From the NCBI GenBank assembly GCA_022695795.1, contig MU404069.1, forward strand, positions 124,001 through 188,000: a stretch of DNA of 64,000 nucleotides. The letters run 5' to 3'. The stretch is from Biscogniauxia marginata. Taxonomy: Eukaryota > Ascomycota > Sordariomycetes > Xylariales > Xylariaceae. This document shows positions 1-10,256 of the stretch, piece after piece. Position 1 is the stretch's first letter, and every line of letters starts with the position of its first letter. The notes beneath the pieces were generated by a model. That model searched no databases. It saw only the letters and a program-made list of their open reading frames with translations, and was not told the DNA's origin. A program made the position numbers and the translations under genes.

Positions 1-511
1 CTCGAGGTAGGCGAGCTCGTTGTCGTTGGTGTCGACGCAGGCGCAGAAGAAGAGGCCCGCGTACCGCCGGTACACGATCTTGTGGTTCCGGAACTCGACG
101 AAGTTGGACTGGTACTTCTGGTCCCGCGGCGCGACGAGGCGGTGCACCTGAGGGGGGGGGAGGGGGGGAGAGGTTAGCTTTGGGGAGGGCTGTTTGGTGG
201 TTGGTGGAAGAGGGGGGGGAGGGGGGGGAATCGATGGAAGGGTCGAGTTTCGTTCGGTATGTATTGCATGAGAGAGAGAGATAGAGAGAGGCGCGTACGT
301 ACCTCGCCTTTGAGTCGGACCTTCTCGTCGTCGCTATACGGGACGTACCATTTCGCGAGCCGCGTCTTGCCTCTGAAAGAAAAATGTCAGTTTCGAATCC
401 TCCCCAATGCATTCATTCTACGCTCCCCTTTTTTTCTTGATATTAGAGCAAGAGAAAAGGGAAAAGAGGGGAGACTTACTGCCGGTTCTGTATTAATATA
501 AAGGACAACAT
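1..511 (-). CDS. aps2: AP-2 clathrin adaptor complex, sigma (small) subunit, 3' end outside window
   Basis: Small subunit of the AP-2 adaptor, which links clathrin to cargo at the plasma membrane during endocytosis. Three exons on the minus strand: 480-511, 303-372 and 1-147. Exon 1 starts at ATG 511 and encodes [11 protein letters not shown]. The spliced product continues with GKTRLAKWY, then [20 protein letters not shown], then a stretch ending [14 protein letters not shown] (here [12 protein letters not shown]). These are near-invariant sigma-2 sequences. About 83 of the family's roughly 143 residues are visible; the gene continues past position 1. Introns are 107 and 155 nt with GTAAGT/GTACGT donors and CAG acceptors. 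The sigma-1 paralogue is less likely, because the [18 protein letters not shown] string is typical of sigma-2. Confidence 0.93.
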
Positions 512-807
512 ATTGGCTCGCTGGCATCAATTCGCTCGCAATTGCCAAAACATAAGTGTTTGTGTTAACGTTCATCGACGGAGGACGACGAGGTGAAGTC
601 CCGAAAGCTCCAGGGGTTCCCGCGAAAGCTAACGGATTGGGGAGATTTACGGTGGGGACTTTGGAGAAACCGGGGGGGTTGCACGATAGATGAGGGATGC
701 ACTGTGTGAGAATAAGTAGAATCGACACGGTATTCGCTAGTTACATATCCAAGGTAGTGCATATGAACGTTCCCTCCATCCCCCCTTAATGTCCTTCCCC
801 CCCTAAA

Positions 808-1415
808 TATCGAACTTCTCCCAACGAGCTCCTTGCTCCAAGCCCAGCACCTCTCCGCTACCTCCGGGCCCATCGCCCAGTCCTTGACGAGCCGCGGACC
901 CGTCGTGCAATTGCAATTCTTCAGGTACACGCCCTCGGCCCCATGCTCACGCCGCCCGGGATTGCCGGGGGATGCCGATGCGCCGCGTTAGTGCCGCCGC
1001 GTGCAGGATCACGGCCGTCTTCGACGGCCCGTAGCTCGCGAACGGGGAGTACGACCCGGGCGAGGCGGGGTTGGCGTCCGCGAGCCGGATCCCCCCGCGT
1101 ACCGGTGCGCGGAGCTGGAGCGCTGTTGACCAGGACGTCGACGTGTCGATGCGCGCGATCCCGGCGTCGTAGAGGATAAGTCTGGGCGGCCTGTCAGACG
1201 CTCTTCAGGGACGCGAGGTCGGCTTCTACCAACTTGACCTTGACGTTGTTGTCGGCTCCCTTGATGGCGTCGATGGTGGGCTGTGCCTTGGCGCGCGAGC
1301 GTCCGACGAGGACGATCGTCGCTAGGGCCTCGGCCGCTAGGGAGATGCTGGTCTCGGCGCCGTATCGCCTGAGGTTGGTCCCGTCACGAGAACTTGATAT
1401 TGTTAGTTCGCGAAG
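808..1415 (-). pseudogene. Relic of a short-chain dehydrogenase/reductase
   Basis: Minus-strand fragments, in family order but in different frames, match the SDR fold: a VTGPTSG cofactor-loop segment near 1375-1395; GAETSISLAAEALATIVLVG and a following KVKLVEADLASL segment (about 1210-1360); VDVLVN near 1130-1145; SYGPSKTAVILHAAALTRRI with the catalytic Y-x3-K motif near 985-1040; and a C-terminal LVKDWAMGPEVAERCWAWSK piece at about 830-890. There is at least one in-frame stop (near 1197), frameshifts, and two large deletions: the NAG-to-Ser-active-site segment, and the stretch between the YxxxK helix and the C-terminus. Full-length relatives need about 960 bp; only about 600 bp remain. It cannot encode a working enzyme. 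The original substrate is unknown; the best resemblance is to fungal retinol-dehydrogenase-like SDRs. Confidence 0.75.
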
Positions 1416-1860
1416 GGCTTAGTGTAGTATTGACGTTGCAACACTTACACGTCCTTCCCCTAGACTTAGTCCGCGAACTTGTGGACAAGTTCTAGGCCTT
1501 CAGTCTCCCTAGTATAAGTTACCATTATCAAACTTGCTTTCCCTTAGTGCCATGAAATTCTGGGTAAGGATTCGTGACTTGGAATGAGTGTTTACTCTAG
1601 ATAGTACCTTGGATCTTCTGCTCAAGCTGTTGTCCCTTGCTTAGTATCTCGTTGGTTCGTCTCAAGCTCTACTTACAGGCAGGTGAAGATACTGATGCTA
1701 GCGCTCTCCAGTTATAGTTACATATGCCAAACAGCCATCATGAAACTTGTCCAAATAGATGGGGATGGCTCGGTTCAGATGATGAGTTCATGATAGATAG
1801 AGCGTAGGTAGTAAAGGATGCTTGCCTGAGTTCCAGACAAACCTCTTTGATGACCTAAGG
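1416..1860. other. Intergenic, no gene seen
   Basis: No ORF or RNA gene could be supported. The stretch lies between the SDR relic and a retroelement remnant and may be degraded repeat sequence. Confidence 0.5.
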
Positions 1861-2178
1861 TTAAGCTGATACGAATTGGTCACTACTAGACATACACATC
1901 ACCCAATAAAGGTATCCAACAAGCTTCAACGCATTTTCCATCAATAGTATCCTTAGATACCATTCGTCATATTCCGGTAACCCTTTCCGTCGGACAAGAT
2001 ATTCGATCATCGGCTTTCGTCCTGTCTTGACGACTCTTCTTTTTAACAATGTTTCAATTTCATATGAAATATATTCGGCATTGTCTCTTTTGACCAAAAT
2101 CCTTCCTAGCACAGGTTTTCTCCGTGAGTACGGGTCCGTTGATCTTGGTGCTAGGAACAGTTGCGCCACTGATACCAA
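1861..2178 (-). mobile_element. Chromodomain remnant of a Ty3/gypsy (chromovirus) polyprotein
   Basis: The minus-strand reading frame contains RKPVLGRILVKRDNAEYISY, then EIETLLKRRVVK, then MIEYLVRRKGLPEYDEWYL and an NALKLVGYL tail. This order resembles the chromodomain at the C-terminus of chromovirus integrases (YEVEEILD, YLVKWKGY, WEP, NL.NA..L). The usual aromatic-cage WKGY is changed to RRKGL, and no integrase, reverse transcriptase or LTR is visible, so it is a fragment. The sequence upstream on the same strand (to about 2444) is open but not recognisable. Family knowledge supports a dead retroelement tail; function is not expected. Confidence 0.6.
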
Positions 2179-2444
2179 TCGATGGATCTTCCAGTGTCTT
2201 GGGAAACTCAGCTCGTAAGCTAGCTCGCCAATTCTGCATCTGGTCGTATCGTAGCCACCCGGTCTATTACGCCTTGGAGATCTGCCGCGACTGATGGTAG
2301 GGACTGAGGCAAAACGTACACCCAGTATTCACGTGGGTAGTCTGGTGACACAGCCCTCACCAATACTGCGTCCAGTTTCTTGGTGATTCGATTCTTGTTA
2401 TACTTCCTACCATCCTTCTTTGCGTTAGCTGCAAAGCCCTCCAA

Positions 2445-3303
2445 TTCAGACTACCGCCTTGCGGACCCCATCTTCTGTGAGCTTCATTAATCGAATATGA
2501 TTTTCCTTCGCTGTGATTCGGAAGTTTCCTAAGTATCGAATCTTCAAGGGCGAAGATTATATTTCTGTGAATGATTCAGTGGCTCACGCACCCCTTTATA
2601 TTTTAGTTACCTGTGATGTAGGCAAGGAACGCCACAGACTCATGAGACATTGTGGCTCAGTCTCAAGGGACTTATGAGGTGGTATGAGCACAGACCATCT
2701 CCTTACCTCAGACATATTTTAACGTCTTGAGATCCATTGGATTTCATTCCGTTCACTATACCTCAACGTCTTAGGTGTCCTGTCTGTAGTCTCCAAGTTG
2801 AATGAGTAGCCAACCATTGCTCGTTTCAGAGGTTCATGTTATCCTAAACGAGGAATATAGTGTCGCCGTTGCCTATGCAATTTAGTTTGACAAGGGGAGA
2901 AGAGCCCTGCCTGCAATTGGATTGGTTGCTGCACGGCATCATTTGGTTGTAAGTTTCCGCCGGGTGTTGGCCCGCCCACGAGGGCCCGTTCGGCTCTCCA
3001 TGATACGAAATTCTTCCGACAAACACGCCAGTGATCACATATCACATATATTTACTCCTCTCATTGCTACACCAGATCCTGACAAGAGCTCTGCCAATCC
3101 ACCTTCTTGCTTAAGGACCCCTCAACATCTACTAGAAAACACAGCGGTGTCGACAGCTGTGGTTCTCAGCATTGCCTCATCTTACCTCATCTATCCTCGA
3201 GCATTCCCGGCAGCTTCTGAGTATCATCTAATACTCGGTGGCAGTTCCTTATCTCCCATGACGGTCGGCTGCTAAAGTGTCCCAATTGCAAGTCTAAACG
3301 GCC
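2445..3303. other. Intergenic upstream of the Clr2-like gene
   Basis: No gene supported. Short ORFs on both strands lack family motifs. The last few hundred bases must contain the promoter and 5' UTR of the Clr2-like gene; no clear TATA box was found. Confidence 0.45.
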
Positions 3304-5219
3304 ATGGCGAGCCGCAAAGAGTCGAAACCCGTCGTAGCTAACGGGCAGAACCAAGAAAATCCCGAGTATCCCTTCCGTATACTCTTCAGTGATGGCCAAG
3401 CTTGGGAGGATAGCAAAATCAACAAGCACCATGAACGCCTCCCTGACCAGGACCCGAGATGTGATCCCTGGAAAGACAAGCTTGGAAGCATGCTTGGACG
3501 CCAGCTCTTTCCAAAAGATGGTGAGTAGAATCCTGCTAGATGAAGAGCCATTCTAACCAGCCCCAGAACGCATCTTTTACTTGGAGAGCCTCCCGTCAAA
3601 TTACCATCTCCGTCTCAAGTCCAATGGCAAGGGCAAGTTGAGAATACACCACCATAACCATTCTGCTCGCTAACGCCTTAGTAGATGGCCGCCAGGACCT
3701 GTATCTGTATGGATATCCTGGTGACAAAAACACGGTCGCCAAGAGCTTCAAGTCTCCTGCTGAATTCTTCCCCCATCTGCTGTGGTTAGCACGGGGAGGA
3801 GAACGGAAGCGGGAGGACTGCTCCTGTTGTCTCTGCAATCCATCAGGAAAGCCACGATCTATGTCAACCCCCTCAGCTCCCTCGGCCCCCTCAGCACCCG
3901 CAGTACCCGCAGCACCCGCAGCACCCGCAGCACCTCCAGTACCCGATCCGTCTGTCTCTGGACTCCCAATGGGAGTCGCAGCAAGCCCGGCTACAGGAAT
4001 GAGTAATTCCCCAAAGATATTAGCAAAGGATACCGCGTCTCCTGTGCCCTCTACTAATATAAAGACAATCCCTGCTCCTTCAAGAGCATCACTTCACTCA
4101 GCAACAAACCCAACTCAATCAAACGGCACATCTATACCTCCACCTGCGGTCTCTAATCAACAAAGCATAGCTCCCGCACCTCAATCTACGGCGTCTACTA
4201 GCTCACGAGCAGTATCACGATCGCCAGTTAATCATGACACCCTCTTTAGGGGAGGCGAGGTTGTATGGTACAAGAATAATTTTGCCTGGCGCCTCGGCAT
4301 AATTACTCACACGGATATAACGGGCATGGCTATCATGAAACCTGTTAAATACGTACTCATCCCTTTAGCTCACAACAAGTTTCACGTCGAATATGTCGAA
4401 AAACCCGAGACTGATATGCGGCCGTTCCTAGCTTTTAGTGTGCCGCAGCTGAATAAATCAGTAAGCGATCTCAACGGCCAGCGCATGTCGCAGATCAATT
4501 GGGATGCCGTCCAATTACAACTCGCACAAAACGATCCGCAGAAGATGGAAATGCTCGCCTTGGAGGCATCAAAGCTAGCAGCCACTCTAATCGATCATTC
4601 GTATTCAACATTCAATCTTCTAGGGCGCTTGCCCCCCGACGCTGAAGCATTTGAAGGCGTGTTCTTGGGTGCTGAGAAGATTTATGTTGGTGAAGCAGTT
4701 CGCCTTCTGATACCTCCTGAAGAGCAGAATCCACAATTGAATAACTCAATGCCAGTTGTCATGGTGGTAAAGCAGATTTGGGTCAAGACCCAAAATGGTG
4801 AGGTAGCCCAGCTCTACTTTTCTGGCGACGTATGGCGGCTTCAGGAGTCAAATTTGCAGCAGAGCGGCCCCGACCCGCAGCAGTTACCGGTTGCAATGCA
4901 ACGGGAGAAAGCATTCCGCGACGATATAGTACGATCGCGTGGCATACGTTTCGACTGGGTCCTCGTCGCTGAAAAGGTGACCAAGGAACAACACACCGTG
5001 CGGGGCCGTTTCTACGAAACTAGGAGGCTGGCTCCTATCTTAAACCCCGAGACATTCCAGCATTCTCTCGCACAAGGAGACGTTGCAGACCTCCAAGCCC
5101 TTCTCAACAACCGCGGCGACTCTAATGGGCCATACATAGGCCGAACAGCCAACCGAGCCGACACTGTTGCGGGAGCCATATCGGATGCTTGCCTTGCAGC
5201 TGTCGAGAATGCCACATGA
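3304..5219 (+). CDS. Clr2-like transcriptional silencing protein (cryptic loci regulator 2 family)
   Basis: Probable chromatin silencing factor. In fission yeast Clr2 is part of the SHREC histone-deacetylase complex at heterochromatin. Exons 3304-3520, 3567-3632 and 3685-5219 give 605 aa. The N-terminal Clr2 module (residues about 20-150) includes YPFRILFSDGQ, DLYLYGYPGDKNTVAKSF and SPAEFFPHLLWL, and ends in a Cys cluster C-x-CC-x-C at residues 140-145. A Ser/Ala/Pro linker with APA and PAA repeats (about 154-190) and a polar region follow. The second conserved module starts at about residue 285 (GGEVVWYKNNFAWRLGIITH). Intron 1 (3521-3566) is canonical with TTCTAAC. Intron 2 (3633-3684) uses a GC donor (GCAAGT) and a TAG acceptor, and only this junction keeps the frame. 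The role in this organism is inferred from the family. Confidence 0.85.
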
Positions 5220-7560
5220 GATATCTCCTAGATGCGAGCCCTCCTCGAGTACGATTCATATCACCGTGGCTCGTTGACTTTTTCGGAGGTCTCATTAAAC
5301 CCAATGAGAGCCTCGAACCTTTGGCAACCTGGGTAGCTGATCATTGAATGCTGTTTTCATGAGGCTCTCTCTGGGCAACAAAGCCAACTGAAGGAACATT
5401 CAGCCTAAAAATAAAGGTTGGAGCTGTTAGATCCTTTCTATGCTCCTCTACCGGACTACCTAGATGAAGGTAGAATGCAGACCATACCATTTTCATCACA
5501 GGCTATCATGGTTGGTAATATCGCCTTGCAAGGGGGATATCAAGTTTGTCAGATTGACCCATGTGGTGTAGTCGATGCCAATGGGCATTACTGTAAAAAT
5601 ATATAGATTTGATACAGAGGTGATATCGTTGCCTAACTACGTGCTTTGGGCCTGGGAAATTCTATCTTTAGGAGGGGGGCAGTGTTGTTGACAAATTTCG
5701 GAGACGGCGTCACATAAAATGTCTCTGAGAAGAAGGATTAGACATTGATAGATAGGTCAGGCCCGGGATAGCGGTTTTGGTACTCCTGCCTAGTCTAACA
5801 ATGTACCTACGTAATGGCCAGTGAAATGCCTGTATGCTTAGTACTTCCTCTATTCATGTGTGCTATGCTAATGCCTTCGAGCAAAAAAATGAGCATAGGC
5901 TTAATAGGGTATCAAACCAGTTTACAGCTTACGTCAGTGCTACATTCCACAGTTGAACTTGTATCCAAATATGCAAGTTGAATTTGCGAATATATCCTTC
6001 AAGATACTGGTCTTGTAGATCCCGAGCGTCTCGGAATTGTAGCCTCATCCTTATATGACGGGCCGGACATATATATACTCGTTAGAGGTACACGACCTGC
6101 CTAGGACGACATGATGCAGGGTAATAGCAACACATACATGGATCGAGATATACGTAAATGCACATTCATTAGATCTACATGCACAATTCTGCATGTCTCA
6201 GAGACTAGCAGATGTCCACTCGTATCTACCTAGGTTACCTATCCAAAATCCTCCAACGGCTTGAGACGAAGGCTACAACAATTTAAAACTAGCATGGTTT
6301 TTTTCCTGCCTTGTGCAACAAGGGCGTGCTACGAGCAGAATCCAAGACATGTTTTCCTACGTGGTTACAGCCGTACCACACCCTATATATGAACTACACG
6401 CTCTAAAGAAGCTAAGGAGATAGCTCGTCCTACCAATGTCTTAGAACAATTATGTGTGTGTTCCCAGAACCCCGTTCACCAGTAGCCGCGCATGTCTCGG
6501 TCCCTCGCGTCTGCCAGACGTACGTACATGTGTACGATGTATACGGGCTCCGGATAGCAGCGTAGGATGGGAAAGAAATTATACATATGTGGGTATGTCT
6601 CAGATTAAAGTGAACAAGGGATGAAATAGAATATACTTAGGTATATTTATATAATAACGTAGAAAATTCGCAATAGGACGGTATTAACCCCGGTGAACCA
6701 TTAGGGTTAATAGTCGGTGGCTTCCTTGCCCATCGGATAGGGGTAGCGTCCCGTCTTGGAATGGGGAGAACAAAGGTTACATGAGTTAAATAGCTTAGTT
6801 AACTGCCACGCTTAGTTTCCATTGAAACAGAATAGGTGTTATGAATTTGTAAATTGTATGCGTTTACATGTTAGATAGAATGATCGCAGATCGACGTAAG
6901 ACGTTTGAACCTTGGGCCACAGATATTGGCGTGATCACATAATGAGTACAGAGAGAAGAGACAGCGAACACGCGTATTTGATCTATAAAAAGAACGTTGC
7001 GGGTGCTAAAGCTAGCTCAGTAGTAAGAATCATAAAAAGGGGCATCACCCGTATAGGCCATGCATCAAGTCCATCATCTCCCCTTTGTTTCAACCAGCTT
7101 TCTCACACCCTCTACCAAAATAATCACCCCCTAGGAAAAACGAGTGGCTCGCAGCCGGATGGCTAGCAAAGTAGAAATATTCTGTCTCGCCTGGTCTCAG
7201 GGACACCGAAGGGGGAAAGGATGACAAGAAAAAAAAAGATAAAAATAGAAGGAATAGCAAGTCATACCCAAATAAAACCTCTCCTAATCAAATCAGCAGC
7301 TCTAGTATATCCCGAAAAAAAAATTCTATCAGAGATTACCCAATCCACCAACATACCCTATCTTCCCTCCCCTCTTGTCCCCATCATCCCCCATCCCCAC
7401 CACTCACCTCGCCCCCCTTTTCTTCTCCGGACATCCTCACCCCCACCCCCTTTCCACGAACACCACATAAAAAACGCCCTGATACCTTTTTATTTTTTAT
7501 TTTTTATTTTTTGTGAGAGACAATATCCTCGTTATTGATTTATCGATACCAAACCCCCCC
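5220..7560. other. 2.3 kb intergenic
   Basis: No gene supported. The sequence is AT-leaning with scattered TACCTA/TAGGTA words and no long credible ORF. The last 350 bases (about 7200-7560) are A- and C-rich. They lie downstream of the small secreted protein gene and probably include its 3' UTR. Confidence 0.5.
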
Positions 7561-7839
7561 CTAACAGCAGTCCCCCTGGTCCCAGCACCAGGCCTCCGTG
7601 CAGCACGTATAGGTGCACTGCTTGCACCAGCACACGGGAGGGGCGATGCCGATCTGGGCCGAGGGGTCCGCGTCGCGCCGGGCTGCCGCGCCACCTGTCG
7701 CCATCGCCGCGTCGTTGTTGTCGTGCTCGTGCTCGTGCTCGCGCGCGGGGGCGGGGGCGGGGACGGGGGCGGGTATGATGGCCGCTGTGGCGATGGCGAG
7801 GAGGAGGAGGAGGCTGGTTAGGTGGAGGGAGAAACGCAT
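7561..7839 (-). CDS. Small secreted cysteine-rich protein, 92 aa
   Basis: Single-exon gene of unknown function. The start chosen is ATG 7839, because it opens directly into a signal peptide (MRFSLHLTSLLLLLAIATAA). The longer upstream frame is low-complexity. After the signal come a Pro/Ala/Val stretch, a His-Glu repeat (HEHEHEH), an ARR dibasic site that a Kex2-type protease could cut, and a compact tail of 24 residues with eight cysteines. Their spacing is C-x1-C-x2-C-x3-CC-x4-C-x5-CC, ending at the stop codon, with three tryptophans among them. This architecture (signal, pro-region, short disulfide-rich tail) fits a secreted effector-like or antimicrobial-type peptide. I do not recognise a named family, and no toxicity or target can be inferred. 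The gene sits isolated in a gene-poor interval. Confidence 0.7.
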   Translation of the reverse strand: MRFSLHLTSLLLLLAIATAAIIPAPVPAPAPAREHEHEHDNNDAAMATGGAAARRDADPSAQIGIAPPVCWCKQCTYTCCTEAWCWDQGDCC

Positions 7840-7960
7840 GGTTGGTTCGTCGGTTGGTTGGTTGGTTGGGTTTGGCTTGTTGGTGAGAAAGGGGGGGAGA
7901 GAGGTTGTGGGTGCGTGGTGGTGTTCGTGGGTTATGAGGATGGAATATGGAAGAACAGAG

Positions 7961-7995
7961 ACAGTGAGAGAGAGAGAGTGTGTGTGTGTGCGTGT
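7961..7995. repeat. (GA)n/(GT)n compound microsatellite
   Basis: A run of GAGAGAGAGAG followed by TGTGTGTGTGCGTGT, about 120-155 bp upstream of the start of the secreted-peptide gene, in its presumed 5' leader or promoter. Confidence 0.85.
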
Positions 7996-8094
7996 AATTC
8001 TGTCAGTTAAGTCCGTTGGTCTGGCTGCAGTATACGTGGTTGAAACCATCTGAGGGTTGTCCTGCGCCGAGGGAAGATGGGTTAGTCGTAGAGA

Positions 8095-8101
8095 TTATAT
8101 A
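8095..8101 (-). promoter_or_regulatory. Candidate TATA box of the secreted-peptide gene
   Basis: TATATAA on the minus strand, about 255 bp upstream of ATG 7839. It is the best TATA-like element in the proximal upstream region. Assignment is by position and sequence only. Confidence 0.3.
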
Positions 8102-10238
8102 GACCAAGGAGGCTGCCTTTTCGCAGTACGTCCCGACGATCTATATCGAAGCCGGTGAGCTATTGAGCTGGGCGCCTGCCTTGCCTTTCCCCGTTCTACT
8201 TGTACGCTTATCAACATGTTCCCCCGACAGGTGAGTGCTACGGATCCTGTCGTGTCATGGTTATGAGCTAACAATTACATATCTTACCTAGGTAACTCGC
8301 TTCCGACTCAAGGACTACTGTCTCTATCCGCAGGATAGAGTTGACACCTCGATATATTTGTACTTCCCGTGGCATTCTGTATACCTCTCTGAGCAATGAA
8401 AGCGAAGTATGGCGGTGCCACCCTTGCGGTAGTGTCATCCATTTCACTCTCCTCTCCTGGTCTAATTACCCCCCCCTCCCCCCTATTTTCTCAAGTTTCC
8501 CAAAGCTTCGGGGTTACAAATTACTTGCTTCGTGGATTTGCCACGGTGTAACTCCTTTGAGTTGAAGTAGATAGGAAGCAAGCACAGAGTTTTAAAGCAA
8601 GGAAGAAGACGGCGAGGTAAGGGCAGAAGATAGAGGTACTGGATGCAGGCGTTAGATTCCGATCTAGATCTTTTTAGACCATAACCAATATATTGGTGTT
8701 TGGTAATACATATAGTGGTGCAACATCATCGTATGGGCGATCACACTGGATACCGGCTTCAACCATGGTTAAACGGCCTCTCCCCCTTACTGTCCTAGCC
8801 CGGTGCTCGGTGTCTGGCGAGGACAGAGAATACGATCGGAACGAGTGAGGGAAGAAAACCACTGTCTTTTCCATTCTTGCCCGTCGCGAGACCGGCCCTC
8901 CGAACAGTTGTTAGACCGGCCCATACTGACTTTGCTGTGTCTAAACGCCCCGACGTTACACTGAGCCGGATAAATTCACAGAAGGCGGGATGTGTCCCAC
9001 GTGAACTTGTCTCCTGTGCGTCAAGATGAAAGCAACTGTCTCAGGATCACAAGAATCACACGTGGACATTTTCATTTCCAGCCCCCTGCCCACTCGCCAG
9101 AGCTGCGTCTCAGTATCCTGAGTCCTGCCGGCTGTCAGCCGCCGTTACTCAAGACAAGGAAAGTCACGTGGACCCTGATGGAGGAAAGACACTGTCTCGG
9201 GTATTAGGTGGGTTTCTATATTATATTACCGGTCGTTGCATGTAACGATGCTCTTGAAATGACAAATCCTATATAGTGGAATATTAAAAAGGGGAGGAAT
9301 TATGGATGCTTACACTTCCGCGATATCGCCCTGTTCAGACAACATGGGAACATGACCATGAGTGCCCTGCCGACTTAAAACGATAGCACGAGCCCAGAAC
9401 GAGGTTAAACTCTTGGAAAGACCTTCTGAGCTTAGTGATATACCAAGCAAAGGCGGACTTCCAAGTTTTCCCGCGAGCTCTCCTCGCTAGGTACTGAGGT
9501 TTGGCACTAGGCCTGGTAGTACATATAGAATGGCGTGTTTCTTACGGGAATATTCAAGAGGCACACCGGACTACTTGCCTTTGTGTTATATAGTCTTGAG
9601 ATATTTCGGCCCTACTTTATCGTATCATACGATAATATGTAGGTATGGGGAAACGCAAGCCTAACCTAGGAAATTGTGAGGAGTGACTGGGACAGTTGCT
9701 GCATTTGAGTAATCAAAAACAAGATATGTGCGACTAGTTTTAAACCCACCATTCTCGCGCGGGTGTGTTGAGCATTAAGTCTATGCAGCCCAGACATTGA
9801 TAAATCTTGTGAGGTATAAATAGGTAGGTGGCTACCTTGGGGGTTCCTAGAGGGTAGTCGGTGTTATAGATTCGGCAAGAGAGAACCGCTTCTTCTACGA
9901 AATCAGCTGATTCGAAGGACTGGCATCTTTTCAGTCTAGGAGATTTTGACTCATGTTCAGTAATCTCCCATATAGAACCCGTTATGCACCTATTTATCGG
10001 TGTGTGTTTCCTTCCACTGCGGCCATTATTTCCCCCCTAGTTGGACCAAAGATAAGTCTTAACTATACGAGTTGAAGCCTATTTGGGGGGGAGCACATGT
10101 AAAATATTTGTTGAGATGGTTGTTCTAGAAGGGTTGGACGAAGATAAAGTTCCTATAATATCAGGAACTATTACCTACTACTACAGATATGGCCCAGCGT
10201 ATTATAGGTCATGGTTGTATACTATAACTTTTGGCTAC
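8102..10238. other. Gene-poor interval, first part
   Basis: No gene supported. Several CACGTG E-box-like words occur (for example near 8998 and 9167), but no neighbouring start codon belongs to a credible gene. Confidence 0.45.
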
Positions 10239-10256
10239 GGCGCAAGATCTTGCGCC
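10239..10256. repeat. Perfect 18-bp palindrome
   Basis: GGCGCAAGATCTTGCGCC reads identically on both strands. It lies in a non-coding, more AT-rich surround. It could be a dimeric transcription-factor site or chance; no adjacent gene suggests a use. Confidence 0.6.
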
